Positions 1 to 9,123 of a stretch of 64,000 nucleotides of DNA are shown here, piece by piece. Under the pieces are notes generated by a model. That model saw nothing but the letters and a program-made list of their open reading frames with translations. It searched no databases and had not been told where the DNA came from. The stretch covers positions 1 through 64,000 of the forward strand of contig JAFDAI010000002.1 in assembly GCA_019313905.1 (NCBI GenBank). Direction: 5' to 3'. Every line of letters begins with the position of its first letter. The first letter of the stretch is position 1. The position numbers and the translations under genes were made by a program. Source of the stretch: Deltaproteobacteria bacterium. GTDB taxonomy: Bacteria > Desulfobacterota > Syntrophia > Syntrophales > UBA2210.

Positions 1-1
1 G

Positions 2-1264
2 GCAACATTCAATGCCCCCTTAGCCGGTGTCATGTTCGCCATGGAAATTATCCTGGGTGAATTCGGCATCGCCACATTCAGCCCCATCGTGGTCTCTTCC
101 GTCATGGCAACTGTCATTTCCAGAGCATACCTGGGAGATTATCCTGCCTTCGATATTCCACACTACACGCTGGTAAGCACAATGGAGATACCCCTCTATA
201 TGGTGCTGGGAATCATCGCGGGAGTGGTTAGTGTAATCTTCACTTCATTTCTATACAAGACCGAAGATCTATTTGATTCCATAAATATCCCCGATTATGT
301 GAAAGCGGCGATAGGCGGTCTGCTAATCGGAATCATTGGAATATTCTTTCCGCATGTCTACGGCGTGGGTTACGGCGCAATCGAACTTGCCCTGCTGGAG
401 AACCTTTCCTGGTATATACTGGTTGCCCTCATCTTTGCCAAGATACTCGCGACCTCTTTTACCATAGGTTCCGGCGGATCCGGGGGCATTTTTGCCCCGT
501 CACTCTTTATCGGGGCCATGCTGGGAGGAGCCTTCGGGTGTATGGTTCACCACTTGTTTCCCGACATCACAACCACATACGGGGCCTACAGCCTGGTCGG
601 CATGGGAGCGGTGGTAGCCGGCGCCACTCACGGCCCGATTACAGCGATACTCATACTGTTTGAAATGACAGGTGATTACAAGATTATACTCCCCCTCATG
701 CTTTCCTGCATTCTGAGCTCTGTTATAGCATCACAGATTAAACGAGAATCCATCTATACCTTAAAACTGATAAGAAGGGGGACAGATATCAGGGCAGGGA
801 AAGAAGTCAATATCATGAAATCCCTTCTCGTTAAGGATGCCATGACAAAAGAGGTGGCAACAGTGTCTGAAAATATGCACCTCAATAAACTGCTCAAGTA
901 CACCTTTTCAAGCAAGCACTCGAGTTTTCCCGTGGTCGACGACAGTGGTCTGTTAAGCGGGATAGTGACCTTTCAGGATTTCAAGGAGGTGGTTTTCGAG
1001 GAAGGCCTGGGAGACCTCGTCGTGGTGAAGGATATTTCCATACCCAATGTAATAACCATAACAGGAAATAGAAATCTGGATGAGGCACTGAAAAAGATAG
1101 GCCTGAAAAATATAGAACAGCTTCCGGTGGTTGACGATAATAACCCGCGAAAGATAGTGGGCATACTCTCCCGAAGGGATATATTCTCGGCATATAACAA
1201 GGCACTTATAAACAGATCACTGGTAAGAGAAATGGGTGAAAAGGACTCGAAGAGCAGGATGTAG
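2..1264 (+). CDS. ClC-family chloride channel/transporter with C-terminal CBS pair (5' end outside window)
   Basis: The gene is open from the first base of the window; the frame reads through position 2, so the Met at 32 is internal and the true start lies upstream. The visible part starts at the ClC signature with the pattern ATFNAPLAG and FAMEI. It continues through hydrophobic membrane segments and carries the second ion-pathway motif GGIFAPSLF around positions 480-520. The last 140 or so residues form two CBS domains (about positions 820-1200), which bind adenine nucleotides and gate many ClC proteins. It is an inner-membrane chloride channel or chloride/proton antiporter. It converges on tyrS. 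The gating glutamate region lies before the window, so channel and antiporter cannot be told apart here. Confidence 0.93.
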   Translation, partial: ATFNAPLAGVMFAMEIILGEFGIATFSPIVVSSVMATVISRAYLGDYPAFDIPHYTLVSTMEIPLYMVLGIIAGVVSVIFTSFLYKTEDLFDSINIPDYVKAAIGGLLIGIIGIFFPHVYGVGYGAIELALLENLSWYILVALIFAKILATSFTIGSGGSGGIFAPSLFIGAMLGGAFGCMVHHLFPDITTTYGAYSLVGMGAVVAGATHGPITAILILFEMTGDYKIILPLMLSCILSSVIASQIKRESIYTLKLIRRGTDIRAGKEVNIMKSLLVKDAMTKEVATVSENMHLNKLLKYTFSSKHSSFPVVDDSGLLSGIVTFQDFKEVVFEEGLGDLVVVKDISIPNVITITGNRNLDEALKKIGLKNIEQLPVVDDNNPRKIVGILSRRDIFSAYNKALINRSLVREMGEKDSKSRM

Positions 1265-1335
1265 GCTGTTGAGCTAACAGATTACAGCTTAAACAACTAT
1301 AGTAAAGCGCTTCATAAATAACTTTGACGACGTCG

Positions 1336-2625
1336 TTATGACACCTTAATCACAATATGCCGTTTTTTTCCTTTTCTCAGGTGTATCTCCCTGGCTTCGT
1401 CAATGTTGTCTGTCCCTATCTTTTCGTCAAACTTACCCACTTGCAAGCCATTTACATATGCCCCGCCCTGCGTGATCAGCCGCCTTGCTTCGCCCCTGGA
1501 TTTACACAGACCAACATCATGAAAGAGCTCGAAGGCAGACACGCCCCTCTCCAGTTCATCCATGCTCTTTTCCACTGTGGGAATTGCCGATGTGCCAACT
1601 TCAGTATTGGATCTCGGTATGGAGCTTGACGGGAACAGGCTGGAGCTTACAGGTTTTAATCCGAAGGTGTTCACCGCCGCTCCCCAGGCGGCAACCGCCG
1701 CATCCTGTCCATGCGTAATCCTTGTCGCCTCAAAAGCCAGAACTGCCTTTGCCATATTCATCTCGGAATCCATAAGCTTTTTCGCCTCTTTTACCTCTTC
1801 CATAGGCAAGAGGGTAAACAGGGCAAGAAACCTCACCACATCCAAATCTTCCGTGTTTATCCAGTATTGGAAATAATCATAGGGCGTGGTAAGTCCTGCA
1901 TCCAGCCATACAGTACCTTTCTCGGTTTTGCCCATCTTGTGTCCCTGGGATGTGGTCAGAAGGGGAAAGGTTATCCCGTAGGTCTTTTTCTCTTCGAGCC
2001 TCCTCGTAAGGTCTATTCCCGCTACAATATTGCCCCACTGGTCATTGCCGCCCATCTGGAGAATGCACCCATAATTCCTGCAGAGGTAATAAAAGTCATA
2101 GGATTGCAGAAGCATATAATTGAATTCGATAAAATTGAGTCCCTTTTCCAGGCGCATCTTGCAACTCTCCGCGGCAAGCATCCTGTTAACACTGAAACAA
2201 CATCCTACGTCTCTCAGGAATTCCACATAGTTGAGCTTGGACAGCCAATCCGCGTTGTTCAACAGAAGCGCTCTGTCTTCCTCAAAGTCCAGGTACTGTG
2301 AAAGCTGCTTCTTTATAGCTTCCGCGTTCATGTCTATTTCATCACGTGTCAATATGCGGCGCATCTCGGTCTTGCCGCTCGGATCGCCTATAAGGGCGGT
2401 GCCTCCGCCGACAAGAGCGATGAGTTTGTGACCACAGCGCTGCATATGCACGAGTGACATTATCGGAACAAGGCTCCCAATATGAAGACTCGCCGCGGTA
2501 GGATCAAAACCGATATAACAGGTGATATTTTCTCTTTCCAGAAGATTCCTTATGGACCCCTCATCCGTTACCTGCTCTATAAAACCTCTCTCATGAAGTA
2601 CGTCATATGCGCTTTTCCCGCCCAT
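1336..2625 (-). CDS. tyrS: Tyrosyl-tRNA synthetase
   Basis: This cytoplasmic class I enzyme charges tRNA-Tyr. The Rossmann domain holds the HIGH-type motif as HIGS (residues 48-51 from the chosen start) and the KMSKS-type loop as KMGKT. A C-terminal S4 RNA-binding domain is seen at SRGEARRLITQGG. A longer reading frame begins with TTG at 2634. I prefer the ATG at 2625, because GGAAGG sits nine bases before it and the preceding ymdB stop lies between the two candidates. The length of about 429 residues fits the family. It is the last gene of the zapA-rny-ymdB-tyrS run. Confidence 0.96.
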   Translation of the reverse strand: MGGKSAYDVLHERGFIEQVTDEGSIRNLLERENITCYIGFDPTAASLHIGSLVPIMSLVHMQRCGHKLIALVGGGTALIGDPSGKTEMRRILTRDEIDMNAEAIKKQLSQYLDFEEDRALLLNNADWLSKLNYVEFLRDVGCCFSVNRMLAAESCKMRLEKGLNFIEFNYMLLQSYDFYYLCRNYGCILQMGGNDQWGNIVAGIDLTRRLEEKKTYGITFPLLTTSQGHKMGKTEKGTVWLDAGLTTPYDYFQYWINTEDLDVVRFLALFTLLPMEEVKEAKKLMDSEMNMAKAVLAFEATRITHGQDAAVAAWGAAVNTFGLKPVSSSLFPSSSIPRSNTEVGTSAIPTVEKSMDELERGVSAFELFHDVGLCKSRGEARRLITQGGAYVNGLQVGKFDEKIGTDNIDEAREIHLRKGKKRHIVIKVS

Positions 2626-2630
2626 AATTA

Positions 2631-3416
2631 TCAACCTTCCATACCAACGCTCATCCTCTCAATAGAAAGAGACCTGCCCGTCCTGTTATCAATGTCTATC
2701 AGAACTCCCTGGAGCCGGATATCCCCTTTCGCGACATCGAACCTGTTGGGCAGGAGGGTCAAAAATCTTTCAAGCGCCGCCTCTTTCTTTATACCCAGAA
2801 CAGAATCAAAGGAACCCGTCATACCGACATCCGTTATATACGCTGTTCCACCGGGCAACACCCTCTCATCCGCCGTTTGCACATGTGTATGTGTGCCCAG
2901 GACAGCGCTGACCTTTCCATCCAGAAACCAGCCCAGTGCCTCCTTCTCGGATGTCGCCTCGGCATGCATGTCAACAATTATTATATCCGTCTTATGCTTC
3001 AGTTTTTCTATTTCTCTCTCGGCAACACGAAAGGGACAATCAAGAGGTTTCATAAAGATTCTTCCTTCAAGATTCAACACGCCCAGAGATATCCCCAGTC
3101 TGGTGTCTATTGCCACGCTTCCCTTGCCCACAGTTCCTTCCGGATAATTGGCCGGCCTTAAAAGGGTCTCGTAGTCGTCAATAAAATCACTTGTCTCTTT
3201 TTTATCCCATATATGATTTCCGGAAGTCAGAATGTCTATTTCGTTGTGGTAGAGTTCATCCACTATCTTCCTGGTTACGCCGAACCCGCCGGCCGCATTC
3301 TCACAATTCGCGATGACAATGTCCACTCCATATTGCCCCACTATACCGGGGAGAAGAGCACTTACCGCTTTTCTCCCCGGTTTTCCTACTATGTCCCCTA
3401 TAAAGAGTATCTTCAC
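2631..3416 (-). CDS. ymdB: YmdB-family metallophosphoesterase
   Basis: A 261-residue protein of the TIGR00282/YmdB family, whose characterised Bacillus member is a 2',3'-cAMP phosphodiesterase. All metal-binding blocks are visible: FIGDIVGKPGR at the N-terminus, NCENAAGGFG, SGNHIWDKK, DMHAEATSEKEA and LGTHTHVQTADE. The start is a GTG at 3416 with GGGAAG about nine bases upstream. It follows rny by 16 bases and touches tyrS, so it is co-transcribed with both. The pairing with ribonuclease Y is widely conserved and suggests a shared role in RNA turnover or signalling; the substrate here is inferred only from the family. Confidence 0.93.
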   Translation of the reverse strand: MKILFIGDIVGKPGRKAVSALLPGIVGQYGVDIVIANCENAAGGFGVTRKIVDELYHNEIDILTSGNHIWDKKETSDFIDDYETLLRPANYPEGTVGKGSVAIDTRLGISLGVLNLEGRIFMKPLDCPFRVAEREIEKLKHKTDIIIVDMHAEATSEKEALGWFLDGKVSAVLGTHTHVQTADERVLPGGTAYITDVGMTGSFDSVLGIKKEAALERFLTLLPNRFDVAKGDIRLQGVLIDIDNRTGRSLSIERMSVGMEG

Positions 3417-3432
3417 TTTTCAGATCTTCCCT

Positions 3433-4998
3433 CTATTTTGCGAAATCAGACACACGTGTTTCCCTTATGACGGTAACCTTTATCTGTCCCGGATAGGTAA
3501 GTTCCGATTCGATCTTTTTCGCAATATCCCTGGAGAGCATCACGGCATCATTGTCAGATACTTTTTCATTTTCAACAAGGATACGGATCTCTCTCCCGGC
3601 CTGTATAGCGTAGCACTTATCGACGCCGTTGAAAGAGGTCGCTATCCCCTCCAGTTCGGTCAGCCGCTTCACGTAAGTCTCCAGCATTTCCCTGCGGGCA
3701 CCCGGCCTCGCAGCAGAAAGTGTGTCTGCCGCCTGTATAAGAACATCCAGGACAGTGTTGTTGCGCCCGTCGTCATGATGATGCGCTATAGCCTGAACAA
3801 TCCTCTCGGATTCCCCGAACTTTCTGGCGTATTCCGCTCCAATGGCGGCATGAGGCCCTTCGACTTCATGATCGATGGCCTTCCCTATATCGTGCAGCAA
3901 CCCCGCCCTTTTTGCGTCTTTTACATTCACCTTGAGCTCGGCGGCCATCATGCCCGCAAGATGCGAGACTTCAATGGAATGTTCCAGAACGTTCTGGGAA
4001 AAGCTTGTCCGGAATCTCAACCTCCCAAGGAGATTCAGCAGCTCAGGATGAACATCATGGACACCTGCATCGAATGACACACTTTCGCCTGTTTCACGAA
4101 TCACCCTGTCAATCTCGGATCTTACCTTTTTGACTATGTCCTCTATCCTCCCCGGATGAATTCTCCCGTCGCTTATCAGATTTTCCAGGGATCTTTTTGC
4201 CACTTCCCGCCGCACGGGATCGAAACTCGAAATAACCACGGCCTCGGGTGTATCATCTATAATCAGGTCTGTACCTGTAGCGGCCTCTATGGCCCTTATA
4301 TTTCGCCCTTCCCTGCCGATTATTCTTCCCTTCATTTCATCCGATGGGAGGGTTACAACTGACACGGTCTTTTCAGCCACAAAATCGGAGGCATATCTCT
4401 GGACCGCATAAGCCAGTATTTCACTGGACCTTTTCTCGGATTCCCGTTTTGTTTCTTCCTCTATTCTTCTTATTACACCACCCGCCTCGTGCCGCGCGCT
4501 ATCTACCATCAACTGTACCAGATATTCCTTTGCTTCCTTTGATGAAATCCCGGCGATTTTTTCCAGTTTTTCCTTTTGTTCTTCCAGAGCCCTATCCAGC
4601 TTACCATGCTTTTCATCCAGGAGCGCTTCTTTACTTATGGCTGCGTTCTCTTTCTTCTCTATATCGGATTCTCTCTGGGCGAAAAGGTCCGTTTTTCTGT
4701 CCAGATTTGCTTCCTTCTGCTGAAGCCTGTTTTCTACCTTCTCAAGCTCTGTTCTTCTATCTTTGGTTTCTCTTTCAAACTCATTCTTTGCCCTGAGGAG
4801 ATTGTCCTTGGCCTGGAGAATAGCCTCTTTCTTTATACTCTCCGCTTCCTTTTTGGCCTCGCCAGTAATCCTTAATGACAGGCTCTCAGACGACTCCAGC
4901 ATCTTGCTGGAGATGCTTTTCCTCACAAAATATCCCAGCACTACACCTGCTGCGACAGACCCCAGCACTACAAGTATTATAAAGCTGATATTTAACAA
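3433..4998 (-). CDS. rny: Ribonuclease Y
   Basis: A membrane-anchored endoribonuclease of 521 residues that starts bulk mRNA decay. The layout is typical: one N-terminal transmembrane helix (residues about 4-24), a charged coiled coil to about residue 200, a KH domain with [15 protein letters not shown], and an HD domain with [10 protein letters not shown] and [12 protein letters not shown] as metal ligands. The start is TTG at 4998, preceded by a strong GGGAGGAGG nine bases away. About 200 bases separate it from the 6S-like RNA upstream. Length and domains match the family fully. Confidence 0.97.
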   Translation of the reverse strand: MLNISFIILVVLGSVAAGVVLGYFVRKSISSKMLESSESLSLRITGEAKKEAESIKKEAILQAKDNLLRAKNEFERETKDRRTELEKVENRLQQKEANLDRKTDLFAQRESDIEKKENAAISKEALLDEKHGKLDRALEEQKEKLEKIAGISSKEAKEYLVQLMVDSARHEAGGVIRRIEEETKRESEKRSSEILAYAVQRYASDFVAEKTVSVVTLPSDEMKGRIIGREGRNIRAIEAATGTDLIIDDTPEAVVISSFDPVRREVAKRSLENLISDGRIHPGRIEDIVKKVRSEIDRVIRETGESVSFDAGVHDVHPELLNLLGRLRFRTSFSQNVLEHSIEVSHLAGMMAAELKVNVKDAKRAGLLHDIGKAIDHEVEGPHAAIGAEYARKFGESERIVQAIAHHHDDGRNNTVLDVLIQAADTLSAARPGARREMLETYVKRLTELEGIATSFNGVDKCYAIQAGREIRILVENEKVSDNDAVMLSRDIAKKIESELTYPGQIKVTVIRETRVSDFAK

Positions 4999-5197
4999 AT
5001 TTATTTACCTCCTCCCGTAATTGTCCCGCAAGGACATGGATCTCGGATTTGTATGAACGGGAGGGGCCAGGAATAACGATAGGTTGCGCCCAAAGCACAA
5101 TCGCACGGAGACAGGGCTTGATATATCTTGCCCGGGACTTTAAGAGAAATGAAACTGCTTCTGCTATATCTCTCCCCCGCCTATGCCGTAACAACCA

Positions 5198-5333
5198 TTT
5201 TTTTGAACCTTACAAAAGAATTGGCGCCCTGTTGCTGCTTCAGGCTTTCCACCTCTCTCATCGTAGAGAGCCGGCGGACATGCACACCACTAACAAGGAA
5301 GGGCTCCCGATTATAAGGTGTTGGTTCAAAAAA
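5198..5333 (-). ncRNA. ssrS: 6S RNA candidate (SsrS-like)
   Basis: A gene-free stretch between zapA and rny can fold into one long rod. TTTTTTGAACC at 5333-5323, immediately after the zapA stop, is complementary to GGTTCAAAAAA near 5198-5208. GGAGCCC pairs with GGGCGCC with one mismatch, and CTCTCT pairs with GAGAGAG around an ACGAT loop at the tip. Unpaired stretches between the arms resemble the central bubble of 6S RNA, which mimics an open promoter and binds sigma-70 RNA polymerase. A position directly downstream of zapA is the classic place for ssrS. The ends are approximate and the call rests on structure plus synteny, not on a covariance search. Confidence 0.62.
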
Positions 5334-5645
5334 CTAAAAGCTGTCACGCACATCGCAGGGGGTTACCTTGCTTTCTTTATCTATATAACTGATTAATTCC
5401 CCAATTTCGTCTTCGAACCTGCTGCGCAGGTCTTCTTTCTCTCCTCTTACTCTGAACAATTCCTCGGCAATATTTAAAGCAACTAATATAGCAATATCTG
5501 AAGTTGTTACATCCTCTGAGGCATCTCCTATTTCCTTTGCCCTCTCATTTATATGTTGAACAATCTTACTTACATATTCATCCCCTTTATCACTCAGGAC
5601 TGAAAATTCCTGCCCTATAACCCTTATATCGAAACGCTTTTTCAA
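5334..5645 (-). CDS. zapA: Cell division protein ZapA
   Basis: A 103-residue protein of the ZapA family, which bundles FtsZ filaments at midcell. The N-terminal half fits the ZapA globular head (RFDIRVIGQEFSVLSD, then a helix with VSKIVQHINERAKEIGD). The C-terminal half is a long helix for coiled-coil dimerisation (AEELFRVRGEKEDLRSRFEDEIGEL). It starts 20 bases after the upstream ZapB-like gene, and its stop codon abuts the 6S-like RNA. This neighbourhood supports the identification. Confidence 0.9.
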   Translation of the reverse strand: MKKRFDIRVIGQEFSVLSDKGDEYVSKIVQHINERAKEIGDASEDVTTSDIAILVALNIAEELFRVRGEKEDLRSRFEDEIGELISYIDKESKVTPCDVRDSF

Positions 5646-5665
5646 CTGCTTTCCCCGTGCTTTGC

Positions 5666-5905
5666 TTATGGTACTTCTATATCATGCAGCATATCAAGGA
5701 GCATATCCACCCCTGTACGCACAGCATCCTTTTCCTCATTTAAAACCTTCACTCTGTTTTTCACCTCTTCCAACTCCGCGCTTTTCCCTTCCAGCAATTT
5801 TTCCAGCTCGCGGTTCCGGTTTTTTAACGTGGAATACTCTTCTAAAATTCTCTTTATTTTTTGTTCAAGTTCGCTAAATCTTTCTAATTCCACGTCCGGT
5901 TTCAA
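5666..5905 (-). CDS. Small coiled-coil protein, ZapB-like
   Basis: A 79-residue protein that is almost entirely charged heptad-repeat coiled coil (from about residue 8 to 65). It precedes zapA. In many proteobacteria this position holds ZapB or an equivalent division coiled coil that works with ZapA at the FtsZ ring; the role here is inferred from size, coiled coil and context. The reading frame opens with TTG at 5905, but AAGGAAG sits directly against that codon. A GTG at 5893 has better spacing and also fits the short leader implied by the upstream promoter candidate, so the true protein may be four residues shorter. Confidence 0.72.
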   Translation of the reverse strand: MKPDVELERFSELEQKIKRILEEYSTLKNRNRELEKLLEGKSAELEEVKNRVKVLNEEKDAVRTGVDMLLDMLHDIEVP

Positions 5906-5917
5906 CTTCCTTTCAAT

Positions 5918-5946
5918 GATATCTTATCTTGATCTGATTATGTCAA
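5918..5946 (-). promoter_or_regulatory. Candidate sigma-70 promoter for the zapB-like/zapA/rny operon
   Basis: On the minus strand, TTGACA at 5946-5941 is followed after 17 bases by GATATC, a partial -10 match. Transcription would begin within a few bases of the ZapB-like start. The -35 is perfect and the -10 weak. Confidence 0.4.
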
Positions 5947-6053
5947 CTCGTCCGGCAAAAGTCAAGGTGCTATTTCTCAATGTGTTATCAACAAGTAGAA
6001 TTATCAGGATAAACAACTTTAGTGCCACGGACCAGGAGATATCCATTATTGCC

Positions 6054-6085
6054 TTGACACATAGCAATATTTTTGGCATATAATT
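6054..6085 (+). promoter_or_regulatory. Candidate promoter for the aldehyde dehydrogenase-ACP operon
   Basis: TTGACA at 6054-6059 and TATAAT at 6080-6085 are both perfect consensus boxes, about 70 bases before the gene. The spacer is 20 bases, longer than the usual 17, so the promoter may be weak or activator-dependent, or the boxes may be used with other partners. Confidence 0.4.
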
Positions 6086-6153
6086 CGGCGCATTCTTGGA
6101 AAGAAGGAAGAACTATAAATTACAACCATAGATCATTGGTTTGAGGAGAAGAC

Positions 6154-7554
6154 ATGGGCGAAGAGCTGAAGGAAGAATTGCAGGAAATACTTGATAAAGC
6201 ACGGAAAGCACAAGCAATCGTTGAGCACTGGTCACAGGAAAAGGTTGATGAGATGGTGTTGGCTGCAGCCTGGGAAGCTATTATACCGGAACATGCCAGG
6301 GAATGTGCCGAGCTTGCCGTTAAAGAAACGAAAATGGGTATTTATGAGAACAAATATGCCAAACACCGCAACAAGATCCTGGGTACTCTTCGCGACATGG
6401 AAGGCGCCAAATCATGTGGCATAGTTGATGAAGACATTGAAAAAGGTCTTTTCAAGGTTGTTAAACCCATGGGCGTTGTTTTCGCTCCGACACCCTGCAC
6501 AAACCCGACGGCAACTCCAGGGGTTATGGGTATTTTAGCACTGAAAACCCGTAACGCGATCATCTTTGCACCCCATATGATCGCCCGCCGCTGCGCTAAT
6601 AAGACTGTTGAATATCTGAGAGCAGGACTCAAGAAAGTCGGCGCCCCCGAAGATCTGATACAGGTAATGGAAAGACCTTTCATCGAGGATATTCAGTCAA
6701 TGATGAAAGCCTGTGATATAGTTATTTCCACTGGCGGTACTCAGTCTGTTATTGCAGCTTATTCCAGCGGCAAACCGGCACTCGGAGTCGGAGCCGGAAA
6801 TTCAGTCATGATCGTCGATGAAACTGCTGATATTGCCGATGCAGCCGAGAAGATCTTCATGAGCAAAACGTTTGACAACGCCACTTCCTGCTCCGCTGAG
6901 AATAATCTCGTTATCCAGGAGTCGGTGTGGAATCAGACCATTGATGCCCTCAAATCCCACGGTGGTTACCTCTGTAATGCCGAGGAAAAAGCCAGACTGA
7001 AAGAGGCCGTCTGGCCGGATGGTGTCCATATCAATGCCAAGGTCGTGGCACGTTCTCCAGTCAGAATTGCCAATAAGATCGCCGGCCTGAACGTTCCCGA
7101 GGATACTAGATTTATCATGGTTCTTGGTGATGACCCGGTCAAAAGTGACAAGTTTGCTGATGAAAAGCTTTCAGTGATCGTAACTCTCTGGAAATATAAG
7201 AACTTCAGCGATGCTATTGAATATCTCAATAAAATTCACGCGATCCGTGGCATCGGTCACTGCTGCGGCATCCACACCACCAGCGAAGATCGTATTTATG
7301 AGCTTGCCGAGCAGGCAAAGGTCAGTCGCCTGATGGTCAACCAGCCGCAGTGCCTCGCGAACAGCGGAGCAACCACCAACGGTATGCCATGGACCATGAC
7401 ACTCGCCTGCGGCACCTGGGGTAACAACAGTTCATCGGATAACATAACCTGGAAACATATGGTCAATCATACATGGGTTTCCAAACCAATTGCTGAATAT
7501 AAGCTTGATGAAGATAAGCTTTTTAAAACCCATTGGGACAAATACGGGAAATAG
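6154..7554 (+). CDS. CoA-acylating aldehyde dehydrogenase (EutE/AdhE N-domain/SauS-like)
   Basis: A 466-residue NAD(P)-dependent enzyme expected to interconvert an aldehyde and an acyl-CoA thioester. The nucleophile is the Cys in NATSCSAEN, in the same place as in AdhE and EutE. The class lacks the catalytic Glu of ordinary aldehyde dehydrogenases. The nucleotide fold is marked by STGGTQSVIAAYSSGKPALGVGAGN, close to the AdhE version. A clear GAGGAG ribosome site lies five bases before the ATG. An acyl carrier protein gene follows on the same strand after 125 bases, suggesting that the acyl group may be carried on ACP or CoA. Sequence flavour recalls sulfoacetaldehyde dehydrogenase SauS, but substrate cannot be assigned by eye. 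Confidence 0.88.
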   Translation: MGEELKEELQEILDKARKAQAIVEHWSQEKVDEMVLAAAWEAIIPEHARECAELAVKETKMGIYENKYAKHRNKILGTLRDMEGAKSCGIVDEDIEKGLFKVVKPMGVVFAPTPCTNPTATPGVMGILALKTRNAIIFAPHMIARRCANKTVEYLRAGLKKVGAPEDLIQVMERPFIEDIQSMMKACDIVISTGGTQSVIAAYSSGKPALGVGAGNSVMIVDETADIADAAEKIFMSKTFDNATSCSAENNLVIQESVWNQTIDALKSHGGYLCNAEEKARLKEAVWPDGVHINAKVVARSPVRIANKIAGLNVPEDTRFIMVLGDDPVKSDKFADEKLSVIVTLWKYKNFSDAIEYLNKIHAIRGIGHCCGIHTTSEDRIYELAEQAKVSRLMVNQPQCLANSGATTNGMPWTMTLACGTWGNNSSSDNITWKHMVNHTWVSKPIAEYKLDEDKLFKTHWDKYGK

Positions 7555-7679
7555 TACACCCAGACAGCAGGCATGCCGGGAACACTGAAATATAAGAACC
7601 ATTCCGGCGATCCTGGAAACCTGTCAAAGCGCCTTAAGGCGTTTGCCGTTGCATAATAATTTAGAATAGGAGAGCATAC

Positions 7680-7919
7680 ATGGAAAAACAGGAACTTACT
7701 GACAAGCTGCTGGCCTTCTTGAGAAGAGCGCTGGCAAATAAGGATGCACAGGTTGATCCTGAAGCCCCCCTGGTAGACCAGGGACTGAATTCTTCCGGTC
7801 GTCTCGAGTTATTTACCATGATTGAAGACGAATGGGACCTGATGCTGGACGAAGATGATACCGACGAAGTAGAAACCTTCAATGACGTGGTGGCACTGGC
7901 AGAGAAAATGCTGGCCTAA
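7680..7919 (+). CDS. Acyl carrier protein, divergent
   Basis: A 79-residue acidic protein with the ACP helix pattern. The phosphopantetheine site reads GLNSSGRLEL, where most ACPs have G-x-D-S-L: the attachment Ser is kept, but the Asp before it is Asn and the Leu after it is Ser. AGGAG lies seven bases before the ATG. A perfect CGCCTTAAGGCG palindrome lies in the gap after the aldehyde dehydrogenase and could attenuate between the two genes. It is not next to fabF or fabG, so it is more likely a specialised carrier than the housekeeping ACP. A dedicated role with the neighbouring dehydrogenase, fabD and PPTase is inferred. Confidence 0.85.
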   Translation: MEKQELTDKLLAFLRRALANKDAQVDPEAPLVDQGLNSSGRLELFTMIEDEWDLMLDEDDTDEVETFNDVVALAEKMLA

Positions 7920-7943
7920 GCTGTTTTATACCGCGAACAGATC

Positions 7944-7986
7944 AAGAAAACCGGTCCCCAAAGGGCCAGTTTTCTTTGCTTTTACA
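7944..7986. terminator. Bidirectional Rho-independent terminator between ACP and fabD
   Basis: AAGAAAAC at 7944-7951 pairs with GTTTTCTT at 7969-7976, with a GC-rich GGTCCC/GGGCC core and a CAAA loop. Both sides have T-rich or A-rich flanks, so it can end transcripts from the ACP gene (plus) and fabD (minus). Confidence 0.75.
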
Positions 7987-8051
7987 CATCCATTAAAACA
8001 CTTATCAGCTGACACCTCTGTGCCGGCTGTTAACTTTTAAAACCATGCTGA

Positions 8052-8978
8052 TTATGCCAGGACCCTTTTGAGGGTTTCCATGTTTTCAATATTTTTCATC
8101 TTAACATCGCGACTGATTTTCCTCATAAGACCGCACAGCACCTTTCCGGGACCAAGTTCGAAAGCGCTTTCAATTCCAGCCTGCATCATCTTGTCCATTT
8201 CCTCGATCCAGCGCACCGGATGATTAACCTGCTGAGTCAGCAACCGTTTTACATCGTCTTTTGACGAATAAAAATCGGCTTCGACATTGGACAACACGGG
8301 CACATCCAGTTCACCAATCTCAATGGCCTTCAAGGCCTCGCCAAGCCGGTCGGCAGCCGGTTTCATAAGTGTACTGTGAAAGGGCGCGCTTACTGCCAAT
8401 ATTGCAACTCGTTTGGCACCTTCGGCTTCGGCCTTTTCAACAGCCCGCTTGACTGCCTCCGTATGACCCGAAATAACGATCTGTCCGGGAGCATTATAAT
8501 TGGCTGGGGCAACAAACTGCCCTTGGGCGCTTTCTTCGCATATTTTTTCAATCGTATCAGTATCCATCCCCAGAATGGCTGCCATGCCGCCAACTCCTAC
8601 AGGCACAGCTTCCTGCATGAATGTGCCTCTTTTGCGCACAATGCGGACCGCATCGGAAAATTTCAGGGCTCCCGAAGCCACCAAAGCACTGAATTCACCC
8701 AGGCTGTGACCCGCTACCAGCTCGGGAGTAATTGAGCTTTCCTGCTGCAAAACACGCAACGCTGCAACGCTGACAGTCAGAATGGCTGGCTGGGTATTCA
8801 TCGTCAATTTCAAATCATCCTCCGGACCTTCAAAACAGAGTTTTGACAACCCTTTACCCAGGGTATCGTCAGCCTCCGCAAAAACATCAGCGGCTACCTT
8901 GAAATTATCCTTAAGTTCCTTGCCCATTCCGATATATTGGGATCCTTGCCCTGGAAATAAAAACGCACATTTTGCCAT
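8052..8978 (-). CDS. fabD: Malonyl-CoA:ACP transacylase
   Basis: A 308-residue enzyme that moves malonyl from CoA to the ACP phosphopantetheine arm for fatty acid or polyketide synthesis. The N-terminal FPGQGSQ, the nucleophile elbow GHSLGE (catalytic Ser), the substrate Arg in VRKRG and the catalytic His in APFHS are all present. It lies alone on the minus strand with a strong promoter upstream, not in the usual fabH-fabD-fabG run. It converges on the ACP gene. It may be the only FabD of the cell or a second copy serving the neighbouring carrier protein. Confidence 0.95.
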   Translation of the reverse strand: MAKCAFLFPGQGSQYIGMGKELKDNFKVAADVFAEADDTLGKGLSKLCFEGPEDDLKLTMNTQPAILTVSVAALRVLQQESSITPELVAGHSLGEFSALVASGALKFSDAVRIVRKRGTFMQEAVPVGVGGMAAILGMDTDTIEKICEESAQGQFVAPANYNAPGQIVISGHTEAVKRAVEKAEAEGAKRVAILAVSAPFHSTLMKPAADRLGEALKAIEIGELDVPVLSNVEADFYSSKDDVKRLLTQQVNHPVRWIEEMDKMMQAGIESAFELGPGKVLCGLMRKISRDVKMKNIENMETLKRVLA

Positions 8979-9022
8979 GACCTTACCTCTATTATTAATA
9001 GTTGCTTTGTTGAAAATGGAAA

Positions 9023-9051
9023 ATTATAAGGTAACGTTTCACCGGTGTCAA
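9023..9051 (-). promoter_or_regulatory. Sigma-70 promoter of fabD
   Basis: On the minus strand TTGACA (9051-9046) and TATAAT (9028-9023) are both perfect, with a 17-base spacer, about 45 bases before the fabD start. This is the best housekeeping promoter seen in the window. Confidence 0.75.
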
Positions 9052-9123
9052 TGCAAAAACCACAGGCGATAGAGTCTCTTTGGTTGCTATATTTTCGCAC
9101 CGAGGAGAAAAGCTGGATGAGCA

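Noticed and set aside
6154-7554. Naming the aldehyde dehydrogenase as sulfoacetaldehyde dehydrogenase (sauS)
   Set aside because: Only a general resemblance; no sulfoacetate uptake or activation genes are nearby, and an ACP gene is, so the substrate is left open.
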